From WHSP01 sp964634395 (lineage in GTDB: Bacteria; Gemmatimonadota; Gemmatimonadetes; Longimicrobiales; Longimicrobiaceae): a stretch of DNA of 64,000 nt. Positions 45,036 through 53,572 of this stretch are shown here, piece after piece (the stretch's first letter is position 1; the number at the start of each line of letters is the position of its first letter). The position numbers were made by a program, and so were the translations under genes. The notes beneath the pieces are model-generated. The model saw only the letters and a program-made list of their open reading frames with translations, had not been told where the DNA came from and searched no databases. Location: the NCBI GenBank assembly GCA_964634395.1, contig CAZWJE010000006.1, positions 1-64,000 on the forward strand, written 5' to 3'.

Positions 45036-46120
45036 GTCTTCCTCCAGGCGCGCAACCGTGCGCTCCGCGCCCGCGGGTTGGCCTCGACTTCCGCTGGGCT
45101 CGCCATTTCCGGTTTCCGGGTCAGCCGCCGCCCGAGCGCCCTGCCTCGGCACACACACACCGGCAGACCCGGCGGGCAGACACACTCGCGACTCCACTCC
45201 CGGAACGATTCCTTGACCGGTCGATCCTCGAGCGAATGGTAGGAAATGATCACGAACACCCCTCCCGGAGCGAGCGCGTCGCGCAGCCGTGGAAGCGCCA
45301 TCTCCAGCGAAACGATCTCCTCGTTCACCACGATCCGAACCGCCTGGAAGATCCGCGCACGGTCCTGCGGGGTAGACCGAGGATGAACCCGGTCGATCGC
45401 CGCGACGAGATCGTCGCTCCGTTCCAACGGCCGAGATTCGCGCATCTCCGCGATGACCCGCGCCAGCCTCCGGGACTTCTTCTCCTCCCCGAACCTCCAG
45501 AAAACGGACGCGAGTTCTTCCTCATCCATCGCGTTCAGAAGATCCGCCGCGCTTTCGAACCCGGCCTCGCCTTCCATCCGCATGTCGAGTGGCGCGCCTG
45601 GCCGGAAGGTGAACCCGCGCGCGTCTTCGTCCACCTGCCGGGAAGAAATGCCAAGGTCGAGCAGCACACCGGCCAGCGTGCCCGGCGCGATTCCCGCCGC
45701 GGCAACGGCGTTCGCGAAGTTGCTCTCCACCGCGCGGAACCGCGACCCGAATCGCTCCAGCCGGTGACCGGCTTCGGTCAACGCCGCCGGATCCCGATCC
45801 AGACCGATCACCTCGACGGTCGAGGATGCCGAGAGGATCGCCTCGGTATGCCCCCCACCGCCCAGTGTGCCGTCCAGGTATGTCCCGCCACGTTCCGGAT
45901 CCAGATGCCGAAGCACCTCGGGCACCATGACCGGCAGATGATAGTCGGAGCCGTAGGTCACGAGTCGATCCCGGTCGAGTTCTCCGCGCGGACGGATATC
46001 CGCGCCCCAGCGAGGCCGCATCGACGGAGCCCCGAGCAGCCACCCCGGCGAGTCGGCCCGATCCAGAATCCGCGACCGGCCACCCTGCCGGTTCGGACCC
46101 CAACCCCGATCCCCCGTCAT
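45032..46120 (-). CDS. rsmH: 16S rRNA (cytosine(1402)-N(4))-methyltransferase RsmH
   Basis: RsmH (MraW) methylates N4 of C1402 in 16S rRNA. Motifs are HLPVMVPEVLRHLDPERGGT, YLDGTLGGGGHTEAIL, DLGISSRQVDEDARGFTFR and VIISYHSLEDRPVKESF. The ATG at 46120 overlaps the mraZ stop (ATGA) and gives 362 aa. That includes an N-terminal tail of about 53 residues not seen in most homologues. A GTG at 45961, just before the conserved TYGSDYHLPVM, would give a family-normal length, so the true start is uncertain. Confidence 0.96.
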   Translation of the reverse strand: MTGDRGWGPNRQGGRSRILDRADSPGWLLGAPSMRPRWGADIRPRGELDRDRLVTYGSDYHLPVMVPEVLRHLDPERGGTYLDGTLGGGGHTEAILSASSTVEVIGLDRDPAALTEAGHRLERFGSRFRAVESNFANAVAAAGIAPGTLAGVLLDLGISSRQVDEDARGFTFRPGAPLDMRMEGEAGFESAADLLNAMDEEELASVFWRFGEEKKSRRLARVIAEMRESRPLERSDDLVAAIDRVHPRSTPQDRARIFQAVRIVVNEEIVSLEMALPRLRDALAPGGVFVIISYHSLEDRPVKESFREWSRECVCPPGLPVCVCRGRALGRRLTRKPEMASPAEVEANPRARSARLRAWRKT

Positions 46121-46551
46121 GAAAACACCTCGCGCGCCCATTCATCCAGTTCGGGCGTCCGCGCCGGCCGGGAGGCCTCATAGCGCGCCGGATCCCAGAG
46201 TTCGATCCTGTCCAGCGCCCCCACGAGGAGCACCGAATCGGTGATCCCCACCGCCTGCAGAAGCCGCGCGGGAACCAGAATTCGCCCCGCCTTGTCCGGC
46301 ATGACCTCCACGGCCCGCGAGGTGACCTCCAGGACGAAGGCACGGCGCTCCGGGTGCTTCCGGCGAATCTCCATCAGCCGCGTGGACAGATCCTGCCACG
46401 CGGGAGCCGGATACAGCGTCAGCGAGTCGTCGTCCACCTGTACCGCCACCAGCGGCGATTCCTCGGCGACACCACGACGGAACGAGGCGGGAAGGCTCAG
46501 CCTCCCCTTCTCGTCCACCTGATGCACATAGCCGCCAAGGAATCCGAGCAT
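46117..46551 (-). CDS. mraZ: Transcriptional regulator MraZ
   Basis: MraZ is the DNA-binding repressor that opens the dcw cluster and autoregulates it. The 144-aa product has two SpoVT/AbrB-like halves with the paired signatures HQVDEKGRLSLPASFR and MPDKAGRILVPARLL. The ATG has GGAGG 4-8 nt upstream. Direct TGGG repeats typical of the MraZ binding site lie just upstream, over the predicted transcription start. It is coupled to rsmH by ATGA. Confidence 0.97.
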   Translation of the reverse strand: MLGFLGGYVHQVDEKGRLSLPASFRRGVAEESPLVAVQVDDDSLTLYPAPAWQDLSTRLMEIRRKHPERRAFVLEVTSRAVEVMPDKAGRILVPARLLQAVGITDSVLLVGALDRIELWDPARYEASRPARTPELDEWAREVFS

Positions 46552-46574
46552 CCAGCCTCCACACGGGGTTCAAT

Positions 46575-46609
46575 CCCACTATTCCCCACTTCATCCCACT
46601 TTCTCCCCA
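46575..46609 (-). promoter_or_regulatory. MraZ operator, TGGG direct repeats
   Basis: On the minus strand, TGGG repeats (CCCA on the plus strand) start at 46575, 46585 and 46595, exactly 10 bp apart. A fourth copy is out of step by one base (46606). Known MraZ boxes are TGGGN-type direct repeats at 10-bp spacing. The array lies between the -10 box and mraZ. Confidence 0.85.
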
Positions 46610-46637
46610 ATGATAAGTAGCGGCCGGACTTCGTCAA
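46610..46637 (-). promoter_or_regulatory. dcw cluster promoter
   Basis: On the minus strand, TTGACG (-35, 46632-46637) and TATCAT (-10, 46610-46615) have a 16-bp spacer. The MraZ repeats begin at the end of the -10 box, so bound MraZ would block initiation. Confidence 0.7.
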
Positions 46638-47063
46638 GGGTGAAGTCGCTGGAAAAACGAGAGGATAGGCAATCTCCGCCCGGTCTTCGGGAGGTGTTCG
46701 GCGAGGCCCCGCGAGCACCCCTCTCGTGATCCCGAACGCGGCGAGGGATCCGCATGTTCGGTCCGGTGCGCGGAGGGGGGCGAAACGCGGATCCCTCACT
46801 CCGCTCGGATGACGGATTGGGCCGACGACAGGAGGGGATCGAGGACAGGGAGGTCGAGGACAGGGTGGACGGACGGCGGGGGGCCGACGAAAGGGGTGAC
46901 CGATGACGGAACAGGTCCGAGGACAGGGGGCCCGTGACGGGAGGGGACCGAGGACAACGAAGGTCGGAGGGCGGAGTGGGCCCCGAGGGTAGCGATCGTG
47001 GCGAGGACGATCGATCGAGCTGGAGGAGAGATCCCGCTGAGCCTTCGAATGGATACCCTTAAG
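46638..47063. other. Non-coding spacer with low-complexity purine repeats
   Basis: About 430 bp without a credible gene. It holds an 11-bp inverted repeat (GAGGGATCCGC near 46743 and its complement near 46787) and a stretch from about 46800 to 46985. In that stretch short units like CGAGGACAGGG recur imperfectly with GGGG runs. Open frames here have only biased Arg/Pro/Ser composition and match nothing. It separates the dcw promoter from the TPR lipoprotein stop. Confidence 0.6.
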
Positions 47064-47102
47064 CGACGAGGCATGCCGGCGTAACGTCGGCATGCCTCGT
47101 CG
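47064..47102. terminator. Strong 15-bp perfect hairpin after TPR lipoprotein gene
   Basis: CGACGAGGCATGCCG (47064-47078) and its exact complement (47088-47102) flank a 9-nt loop. It lies 36 bp beyond the stop of the minus-strand lipoprotein gene. There is no clear T-run on either side, so it may be a transcript-stabilising hairpin or a rho-aided terminator. Confidence 0.6.
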
Positions 47103-47138
47103 AATCCCATCGCGAGGGCTCGAGAGGAGCCCGGGTGT

Positions 47139-48815
47139 TTACCGGCGGGTCGCCTGCAGCACCTGGGTGAGGTAATCCTTCAGCGCCGTGATACCCGTTC
47201 GCAGCTGGCCGGCGTTCGGGGAGTTCGTGGCGGCCAGATACGGCTCGGCCTGCTCGACGAGGGTGAGCGCCCGCTGGAACTCCTGCGGGTTACCGACGGA
47301 GACGTTCGCCTGGTTGATCGCCTGCGCCTGCTGGACCAGCGATGCCGCGAGGAGATACGCGACGTTGCTGCGAGTCTCGCCCTGAGGAGCGTGCCTGAAG
47401 GCGGGCTCGAGGAAGCTCTGCGCGACGGCCCAGTTCTGGGCCTGTGCGGCGGTGGCGCCGAGGTTGTAAAGGACGGCCGACGCGGTCGCCGCGTCATTGC
47501 GGGCGGCGAGTTCGAGGTCGGCGATCGCCTGCTGCCGGTTACCGGCCCGGTTGTGCGCCTGGGCGCGCCGGATGTAGGCCGTCTCGTGCGCCGGCTCGAC
47601 CTGGATGATGCGGGTCAGCATCGCGATCTCGTCTTCGCCTCGACCGGCCTCGCGGAGCGCGGTGGCGTAGATGGACATGATCGCGGTGTTGTTCGGATCG
47701 GCGCGGAGGGCTTCATCGCCGATGGCGACGGCCTCGTCGGTGCGTCCGACGGAGGCGAGAACCTCGATGACGCGCTGGGTGACCGCGATATCGACCTCTT
47801 CGGCGTCCCCGTACGCGTACTCATAGGCCTGGACCGTGACATTGAGGACATCGGCGGCCTGCGCGGTATCGCCGGCTTCGCGGAGTGAGCGGCCGGCCGC
47901 GGCGCCCATCTGGAAGACGTACGACTGGAAGTCCGTATTGTCGGCGTTATCGGTGAGACCGAGTTCGAGGACGCGGAACGCCGAGACGTAGTCGCCCGTC
48001 TGGGCGATGTCGTTGGCGACCGTCATACGGACGTCGGCGCTGCCCGGGTTGATCTCCAGGTAACGGCGGTAGTAGCCCATCGCTTCGTCACCGCGAGTGA
48101 GGCGGCTGGCGGCGAGGCCCGCGCCCAGGAGCGCGTCCTGATGGCTCTGGTCGACCTGGAGGAGCTGATTGTAGGTGGCCAGGGCCTCCTCGTTGCGGTC
48201 GAGGTTGAGGAGCGCGGTAGCCTTTCCGTAGAGCGCCGAGCTGCTCGTCGGAACGATGGCGAGCGCCGACTCGCAGTTCTGGAGCGCCTGCTCGTACTGG
48301 CTGCTCGAGAGGTAGTCGTTGCAGAACGAGGCCTGGCGGATGCCTTCGACGGAGCGCTCGAAGTTGGAGAAAATCGCCGCCGCGAGTTCAGGCGGCGTCG
48401 CGCCGGAGACCCCGGGGATATCGATCTCGTCACCGCTCCGGCTGTCGACGAACTTGACGTCCGCCTGCAGGCCGGCACCGGCCTGCTCGACCTCGCCCCA
48501 GGCGACGAGCTGCGCGCCGACGATCGAAGCGAGCTGGCGCGCGCTGATCTCGTTGAGCTCGTTGAGGTCATATTCCCGCATCGAGGCCTTGACCGACCCG
48601 TCGCTGATCGCGACGTGGGTCGTCATGTTCATCACCAGGCCGCGCAGCTCATTGGCGACGTTCGCGCCTTCCGGCCCGGGGAACGCCGGGATCATGACGA
48701 GGTACCGGCCACCGGTGTCAGAGCCGAGATCGACACCATAACCGGCGCCCGCGCACCCCCCGACGGTTGCCACAACGGCCGCCAACAGCGCGGTCCGAGG
48801 AAGGAAAGCTCGCAT
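47139..48815 (-). CDS. CsgG/FlgO-like domain plus TPR-repeat lipoprotein
   Basis: This is a 558-aa lipoprotein with lipobox VGGC. Residues about 35-165 resemble the small CsgG/FlgO-like fold (YLVMIPAFPGPEGANVANEL, LASIVGAQLVAWGEVEQ, DVKFVDSRSGDEIDI). Residues about 180-540 contain around eight TPR-like helical pairs, for example YEQALQNCESALAIVPTSSS and ALATYNQLLQVDQSHQDALL. The ATG at 48815 (GGAG upstream) is set by the signal peptide. It probably acts as an outer-membrane scaffold. The exact role is unknown. Compare 52038-53369, which has the same two parts in reverse order. Confidence 0.75.
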   Translation of the reverse strand: MRAFLPRTALLAAVVATVGGCAGAGYGVDLGSDTGGRYLVMIPAFPGPEGANVANELRGLVMNMTTHVAISDGSVKASMREYDLNELNEISARQLASIVGAQLVAWGEVEQAGAGLQADVKFVDSRSGDEIDIPGVSGATPPELAAAIFSNFERSVEGIRQASFCNDYLSSSQYEQALQNCESALAIVPTSSSALYGKATALLNLDRNEEALATYNQLLQVDQSHQDALLGAGLAASRLTRGDEAMGYYRRYLEINPGSADVRMTVANDIAQTGDYVSAFRVLELGLTDNADNTDFQSYVFQMGAAAGRSLREAGDTAQAADVLNVTVQAYEYAYGDAEEVDIAVTQRVIEVLASVGRTDEAVAIGDEALRADPNNTAIMSIYATALREAGRGEDEIAMLTRIIQVEPAHETAYIRRAQAHNRAGNRQQAIADLELAARNDAATASAVLYNLGATAAQAQNWAVAQSFLEPAFRHAPQGETRSNVAYLLAASLVQQAQAINQANVSVGNPQEFQRALTLVEQAEPYLAATNSPNAGQLRTGITALKDYLTQVLQATRR

Positions 48816-49312
48816 TACCGTCACTCCAGTCTGAATGATGAAACGGGGAAAGAGCGGACGAGGAACCCCGATCCGGGTCCTCACGATATAAACGGACGGC
48901 ACAGGACGGCCGGCGCCCGCTCGCCAACCCTGGCCGCGCGGCCGATACGGCCTGCATCCGCGCGCGGAGCCCCGCTGTACCTCCGGAGGCGGGAACGCCG
49001 CGAACGACGAACCGGGAGGAGTTTCTCGCCCACCAAACCATCGCGCACCCGGTCGGGTCTGTACCAGCGCCGACCTGAGCACGTTCCACCAACCCGGGGA
49101 TCGGCGAGCCACCGATCGGCCGCTATGGGGTTTGAATGGTCGCGGACACGAAGTTTTCCAGCCCAGTGGATGGACCAAAATGTCCGCGCACGCGCCCGCC
49201 GTCAAGGGCGCGACGCAATCCGTTCGCGCGAATCGACTTCCGTCGCCCCGTCCCGCCGCGGCCGCGAGGCCCTTCCACGCGGTGCGCGACACCTCCGAAA
49301 CCGGCGTGAAAA
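48816..49312. other. Intergenic region upstream of the CsgG/TPR lipoprotein
   Basis: About 500 bp without a credible gene. Near 48890 an AT-rich TTTATATCG (minus strand) could be a -10 region for the downstream gene. CGCGGACA (49141-49148) and TGTCCGCG (49181-49188) form an inverted repeat enclosing a smaller TCCA/TGGA hairpin; it could be an RNA structure or terminator for the Ig-like lipoprotein gene. The rest shows nothing recognisable. Confidence 0.5.
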
Positions 49313-50656
49313 TCAGAACCCTTGCTCAAACGATTCCGGCATGCTCGAGGGGTTCCGATCCAGGTAGACCTGGAGCGGGGAATCGCAGGAGGGGGGCGAA
49401 GGGGGGAAATACACGCACTTGAGCATCTGGCCGGTGAGCGTTCCGTTCGAATTGAGGGTCAGCGTAAAGTCGTTCGTCGTGGTGCCGCTCTCGCCCGTGT
49501 AGAACCAGGAAACCCCGAACTGAAGCCCGGAGGCCGTAGCGGAAATGTTCGTCACGTCATAGAACCGCGCGTTGTCGAAGCTCATCCCAAACGCCTCGAG
49601 AATACCGGAGATCGGAGATCTCCCGTCCTGATTGATCTGCAGGTGAAGCGCGCTGCACCCGTCGGAGTATTCGCAGGCGGGCGACATCCCATACGCGAGG
49701 CCGTACCAGTCCCCGTGGAAGGGACCGATCGGCGGAATTTCAGGTTCAACGCTCAGGTACGCCGAGCCGCTCACTCCCTCGATCGTGGCTGATACGACCG
49801 CCGACCCGGCCTGTACGGCCACTACGCGGCCCGACGCGTTGACCTCGACCGCCCCGCCGGAGGCCGCCCAGACGACCGCCCGCCCCGTGATCTCGCCCTC
49901 ACGCGTATCGTAGGCGGTCGCCGTCAACTGAATCGTGTCTCCGATCTGGAGCGATCGCTGTCCCGGCTCGACGACCACGAAGGCGACTCTCCGCTCGACG
50001 CTCACCTCGACCTCGTCGGTGAGTGCCCCGTGTGTCGCCCGGATTCTGGTGATGCCTTCGGAATGGGCCGTTACCAGCCCCGCCGCGGTGACCGAGGCGA
50101 CGCGGGAATCCGAACTCTCCCAGGCGATCGGCGCCCCCGAGACCGTGTCGCCCGTCGCGAAGAGAACCGATGCCGTGAGCCGAAGCGTCCCCTCGACCGA
50201 GAGGAGGAGCTCCCGGGGCCCGGCGATCTCGAGGTGGTCAGGAGTCGCTTCGAGCCCCAGCTGAACCGTTGGGGAACCGCCGGCCACGAGCAGGATCTCG
50301 GTCTCGCCCCGGAAGAGAACGGTATCCCCCCGCAACAGCTCGACGATGATCACCGCGGGTTCCTCGTCCGCCTCGAGAGTGACCGTCACGGAGACGGTAT
50401 TGACGTCACCGGGCGTGAAGTCGCGGGTCACCGTGACCGGCGGACCCAGTTCGCGGAGAATCCGGACACGGACTCGGTCCGCCTTGTCGAAGGCGTCGGT
50501 TAGCCCGTCCGCCGCGATCTCCCCTTCGGCGGGAGCGATCGAAAGGCGAAGAGACGTCGGGGCGAGCGAGGGATCGACGAGCATTTCCCCGCACGCGGCG
50601 ACGAGAACCAGGAGGAATCCCAATACGAAGGACAGCCTCACTCGGTTATATCGCAT
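49313..50656 (-). CDS. Bacterial Ig-like (Big2) domain lipoprotein
   Basis: This is a 447-aa surface lipoprotein with lipobox VAAC (signal LSFVLGFLLVLVAAC). Two bacterial Ig-like (Big2) domains follow: IAWESSDSRVASVTAAGLVT with its SEGITRIRATHG strand, and VVWAASGGAVEVNASGRVVA with AGSAVVSATIEG. The C-terminal 120 residues are a separate beta-rich domain with several cysteines (ACEYSDGC, KCVYFPPSPPSC). I chose the ATG at 50656 for the signal peptide. An ATG at 50722 overlaps the barrel gene stop (ATGA) and would add 22 polar residues. It is the last gene of the operon starting at 53369. Confidence 0.78.
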   Translation of the reverse strand: MRYNRVRLSFVLGFLLVLVAACGEMLVDPSLAPTSLRLSIAPAEGEIAADGLTDAFDKADRVRVRILRELGPPVTVTRDFTPGDVNTVSVTVTLEADEEPAVIIVELLRGDTVLFRGETEILLVAGGSPTVQLGLEATPDHLEIAGPRELLLSVEGTLRLTASVLFATGDTVSGAPIAWESSDSRVASVTAAGLVTAHSEGITRIRATHGALTDEVEVSVERRVAFVVVEPGQRSLQIGDTIQLTATAYDTREGEITGRAVVWAASGGAVEVNASGRVVAVQAGSAVVSATIEGVSGSAYLSVEPEIPPIGPFHGDWYGLAYGMSPACEYSDGCSALHLQINQDGRSPISGILEAFGMSFDNARFYDVTNISATASGLQFGVSWFYTGESGTTTNDFTLTLNSNGTLTGQMLKCVYFPPSPPSCDSPLQVYLDRNPSSMPESFEQGF

Positions 50657-50718
50657 AGGAAGCGAACCGACCCGAGGTGTGGTCCGGGGCCGCGGCGGCT
50701 CGTCGCGCATTGGTGATT

Positions 50719-52041
50719 TCATCGGCCGAAGCGAATCTCGAGGCCAAGATCGAACCCGGTCACCCGGCTTTCGACGTCCTCGCTCGCGACGAACTTTCCG
50801 AGTCGGTAGCGGGCGGTCGGCGAGAGCGCGAAGCCGCCGGCCGGGATCTCGAACGCGGCTCCGATCCCGGTGAGATAGCCTTGACCGAGGCCACTGCCCC
50901 GCCGGAAGACGCGCGCGTCGATGCTGGGGACGAACACGGTCCGGCCCATCGGTACGCGCATTCCGCCGCCCGCCAGGATAAGGTTACGAGAGGTGAAGTC
51001 GTTGTTCAGCGCGGGGTTCAGCGCCACGCCCTCATCGGAAAGAAGGCCGCCGGCGTACAGAATCGCCGTCGATCGTGCCCCGGCGGCGAACGCGTAGGAC
51101 GCCATGGCCTGGTATCGGTTACCGGAACGATAGAGGTTCTCGTCGTCGAGCAGATCTTCGTCACTGCGTTCAAAGACGAGCGCGACGGCTAGCTTCGACG
51201 CCGACGTGAGGTTGCGATCCGCGGCGAATCGGAGCTGCAGCTGGTTACCGGGCCGGTAGACGAAATCGTGAGCGGCCGGAGCGTCCGCGGCGTGCGGGGT
51301 CTGGAACGGCGTGTACTCGCGGGTCGCGATGTATCCGGCGCCGAACCCCAGGCTGCCACCACCGAACGATCGGGCGGCGGTGAGCGAGACCCCGGCGGCC
51401 CCGCCCATGCCCCAGTTCCGGACGCGGAAGGGCAGGAAGTCCGACCCGACGAACGCGGCCAGAATCGCCTCCTCGGGAGAATGCCGGGAGGTACCGGTCG
51501 GGGCCACGAAGATGCCAGCCACCGAGGTCGAGAACGGACCCGAACCGAGGTTCACGCCGAGTTGCACTTCAGTGTCGATCGGGCCGGAAAGGTCGACTTC
51601 CGAACCCGTCGCGGTGACCAGCGACCCGCTCGCGAATCCGCCACGCAGCTGAAGCGTGAGCGGGCCGAAGAGCCTGGCCCGGGCCGTCGCCGGCACGGAG
51701 ATCAACGAGACCGACTCGATACCGGCATTCACCGGCTCCGCGAACCGGTAACTCTCGAAGCCGACCCCCGTCGCCGCCGAGCGACCCGCGAGCGGTGACT
51801 GCGCCGCGATGGGTACGACCCATGTCGCCAGGACGGCGGCGACGAGCCCGGCGAGCCATTTCTCCCTGGCGAAACGCCGACGCGAACGCGGTGATGCCTC
51901 CCGGACCGCGAAGACCCGATCCCGGCAATCGCGCGCTGTTTCGCGGTCGTGCGCTACTTCCGGCATGGCGAGGTCGGGAAACGGTTCGTGCCGTGCGACC
52001 GACGCACGGGGAGTGGAACGGCGGACAGGAGTCTCGTTCAA
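50719..52041 (-). CDS. Putative outer-membrane beta-barrel protein
   Basis: This is a protein of up to 440 aa with a hydrophobic signal (WLAGLVAAVLATWVVPIAAQ) preceded by a long polar N-terminus. The mature part is mostly amphipathic strands, closing with GFDLGLEIRFGR, typical of outer-membrane barrels. The longest start is TTG at 52041, overlapping the upstream stop (TTGA). A start nearer the signal peptide, such as ATG at 51966, is equally possible. No family is recognised. It is coupled to the CsgG-like lipoprotein, so it may form a channel or assembly partner with it. Confidence 0.65.
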   Translation of the reverse strand: MNETPVRRSTPRASVARHEPFPDLAMPEVAHDRETARDCRDRVFAVREASPRSRRRFAREKWLAGLVAAVLATWVVPIAAQSPLAGRSAATGVGFESYRFAEPVNAGIESVSLISVPATARARLFGPLTLQLRGGFASGSLVTATGSEVDLSGPIDTEVQLGVNLGSGPFSTSVAGIFVAPTGTSRHSPEEAILAAFVGSDFLPFRVRNWGMGGAAGVSLTAARSFGGGSLGFGAGYIATREYTPFQTPHAADAPAAHDFVYRPGNQLQLRFAADRNLTSASKLAVALVFERSDEDLLDDENLYRSGNRYQAMASYAFAAGARSTAILYAGGLLSDEGVALNPALNNDFTSRNLILAGGGMRVPMGRTVFVPSIDARVFRRGSGLGQGYLTGIGAAFEIPAGGFALSPTARYRLGKFVASEDVESRVTGFDLGLEIRFGR

Positions 52042-53369
52042 GGGCGGGTGATGATGATGTCGATCGACGTGGTTCGATCAGGTGGTTCCGTGGCGAGTAC
52101 CTCCGGCGCGGGGGCGCGCGGCAGCTCGGGTGGAACGAGCGCCTGGATCGCCTCGAGGCCCGGGAGCGACTGAGCGGTCGCCACCCCACCGGCCGGCGCG
52201 AGTTCGGGCGTGCCGAGGACCGCGAGCCGCTCGATCGAGATGGAGGAGCTGGCAAGGGCTGACCCCGCCCGCTCGCTACGCATCCTCGCGGCCGTGAACC
52301 CGGGATCGAGCGTGGCCGCCTGTCCGCAGAGCGTCGCCGCCGCGCCAAAATCACCGGCATCTTCGGCCTCGAGGCATTGACCCCACGCGAGCAGGGCCTG
52401 CAGACTGGCGGTCGGAACCTGTGAGATCCGCTCGCGCTCCGCCGCCGTCAGTTGAATCCCCAGCGAAGTGTAGAGGTTCAGCACCAACCGCTTCTGTGCC
52501 TCGAAGAGGCTTCTCAGCGCATCCTGTTCAACGATCGGAGCGCCGGAGAGCTGGCCCGTGGAAGCCCCCACGATCGCGGCCTGCATCCTGAGCTGGTCGG
52601 GGCCGGGGATACTGAGCTGACCCTGCACGATTCGCTCGGCACCGACCAGGCGACCGGAGCGCGCGGCGGTGAGCGTGTCGACCAGACCCGTTTCCCCTAG
52701 ATCCATCTCATCGATGAGCAGCTGGATCCGGGTGCGCTCGAGGACGGTGAGTCGATCCGTCGCGGAAAGGTCGGTCACCACCATCTCGGCGAGGGCGCGG
52801 CCGAGTGGGCGGTAGAGCGGATCAGGGCCTTCGTAGGCGAAGGGGAAGACCGCGACGGTTCCGGCCCGCGGTTGGGTCCCACCGAGTGACGCCTCGCTCG
52901 CGAGCGCGTCCCGCGTCGCCAGAAGCAGCTCCTGGCGCTCGAGCAGCGGGAGGCGGCCCGAGATCAGACGTTTGAGATCCTCGTTCGTCCCGACCTCGAG
53001 GTAGCGATCGTAGACATCGCGGGCCTCGCCAGGACGTTGAAGATCTTCGTAGGTCAGGCCCAGGTAGAAGATACCCGCGGGTTCGGTGGCGTCGAGGTCG
53101 ACCGCGCGGCGCAGAGTCGAAAGCGCGTCGTCGAGCCGGCCGGCCTCGCGATAGGCCACACCGAGCCGGACGAGGGTGGAGACCGTCGCCGGCGAGGCGG
53201 CGAGACTCTGCTCGAGGGCCGGGATCTCGGCGGGAGACGGCAGGGCGGGCGCCACCGCCGCCGCGCAGCCCGCGCTCACGACGAGTGTCGCGGCCAGGAG
53301 GATGCCGGCCGGCCGGAGAAGCACCCGTCTCCGCTGGACCCATGGTCCCGTCAAACTCGATCCAGCCAT
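52038..53369 (-). CDS. TPR plus CsgG-like (curli-assembly type) lipoprotein
   Basis: This is a 443-aa lipoprotein with lipobox SAGC. Residues about 45-130 hold TPR-like helices (TVSTLVRLGVAYREAGRLDD, PAGIFYLGLTYEDLQRPGEA). Residues about 175-300 form a CsgG/FlgO-like domain (TVAVFPFAYEGPDPLYRPLG, LERTRIQLLIDEMDLGETGL). The TPR and CsgG-like parts are in reverse order compared with the gene at 47139. The C-terminus is proline-rich. The ATG at 53369 has AAGG upstream. It heads an operon with a barrel and a Big2 lipoprotein, suggesting an envelope assembly or secretion unit, which is inference. Confidence 0.75.
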   Translation of the reverse strand: MAGSSLTGPWVQRRRVLLRPAGILLAATLVVSAGCAAAVAPALPSPAEIPALEQSLAASPATVSTLVRLGVAYREAGRLDDALSTLRRAVDLDATEPAGIFYLGLTYEDLQRPGEARDVYDRYLEVGTNEDLKRLISGRLPLLERQELLLATRDALASEASLGGTQPRAGTVAVFPFAYEGPDPLYRPLGRALAEMVVTDLSATDRLTVLERTRIQLLIDEMDLGETGLVDTLTAARSGRLVGAERIVQGQLSIPGPDQLRMQAAIVGASTGQLSGAPIVEQDALRSLFEAQKRLVLNLYTSLGIQLTAAERERISQVPTASLQALLAWGQCLEAEDAGDFGAAATLCGQAATLDPGFTAARMRSERAGSALASSSISIERLAVLGTPELAPAGGVATAQSLPGLEAIQALVPPELPRAPAPEVLATEPPDRTTSIDIIITRP

Positions 53370-53405
53370 GCTGGAGCCTTGCCCTGTCCGGGTTTTCAAC
53401 AACGT

Positions 53406-53428
53406 CCCCGATGGGACATGCATCGGGG
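53406..53428. promoter_or_regulatory. Hairpin upstream of the CsgG-like operon
   Basis: CCCCGATG (53406-53413) and CATCGGGG (53421-53428) form a perfect 8-bp stem with a 7-nt loop about 37 bp upstream of the 53369 start. It may be an operator or a 5' mRNA structure. Confidence 0.4.
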
Positions 53429-53572
53429 TGCGCGCGAGGATCGAGACGACCCGAGGGGTGATTTCATCCGCCCCGCGGGGAACCGTGAGATCGCCCGCAT
53501 CGACGGCCCGGCCGAGCTCCGATCTTCGAGGATAGGCTCGGCATCCGGGGCTGTCAAGAAAAGCGAAGGGGG

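Noticed and set aside
46796..47110. 104-codon frame in the 46.6-47.1 kb spacer
   Set aside because: It lies in low-complexity repeat sequence and crosses the strong hairpin; there is no homology or start signal.
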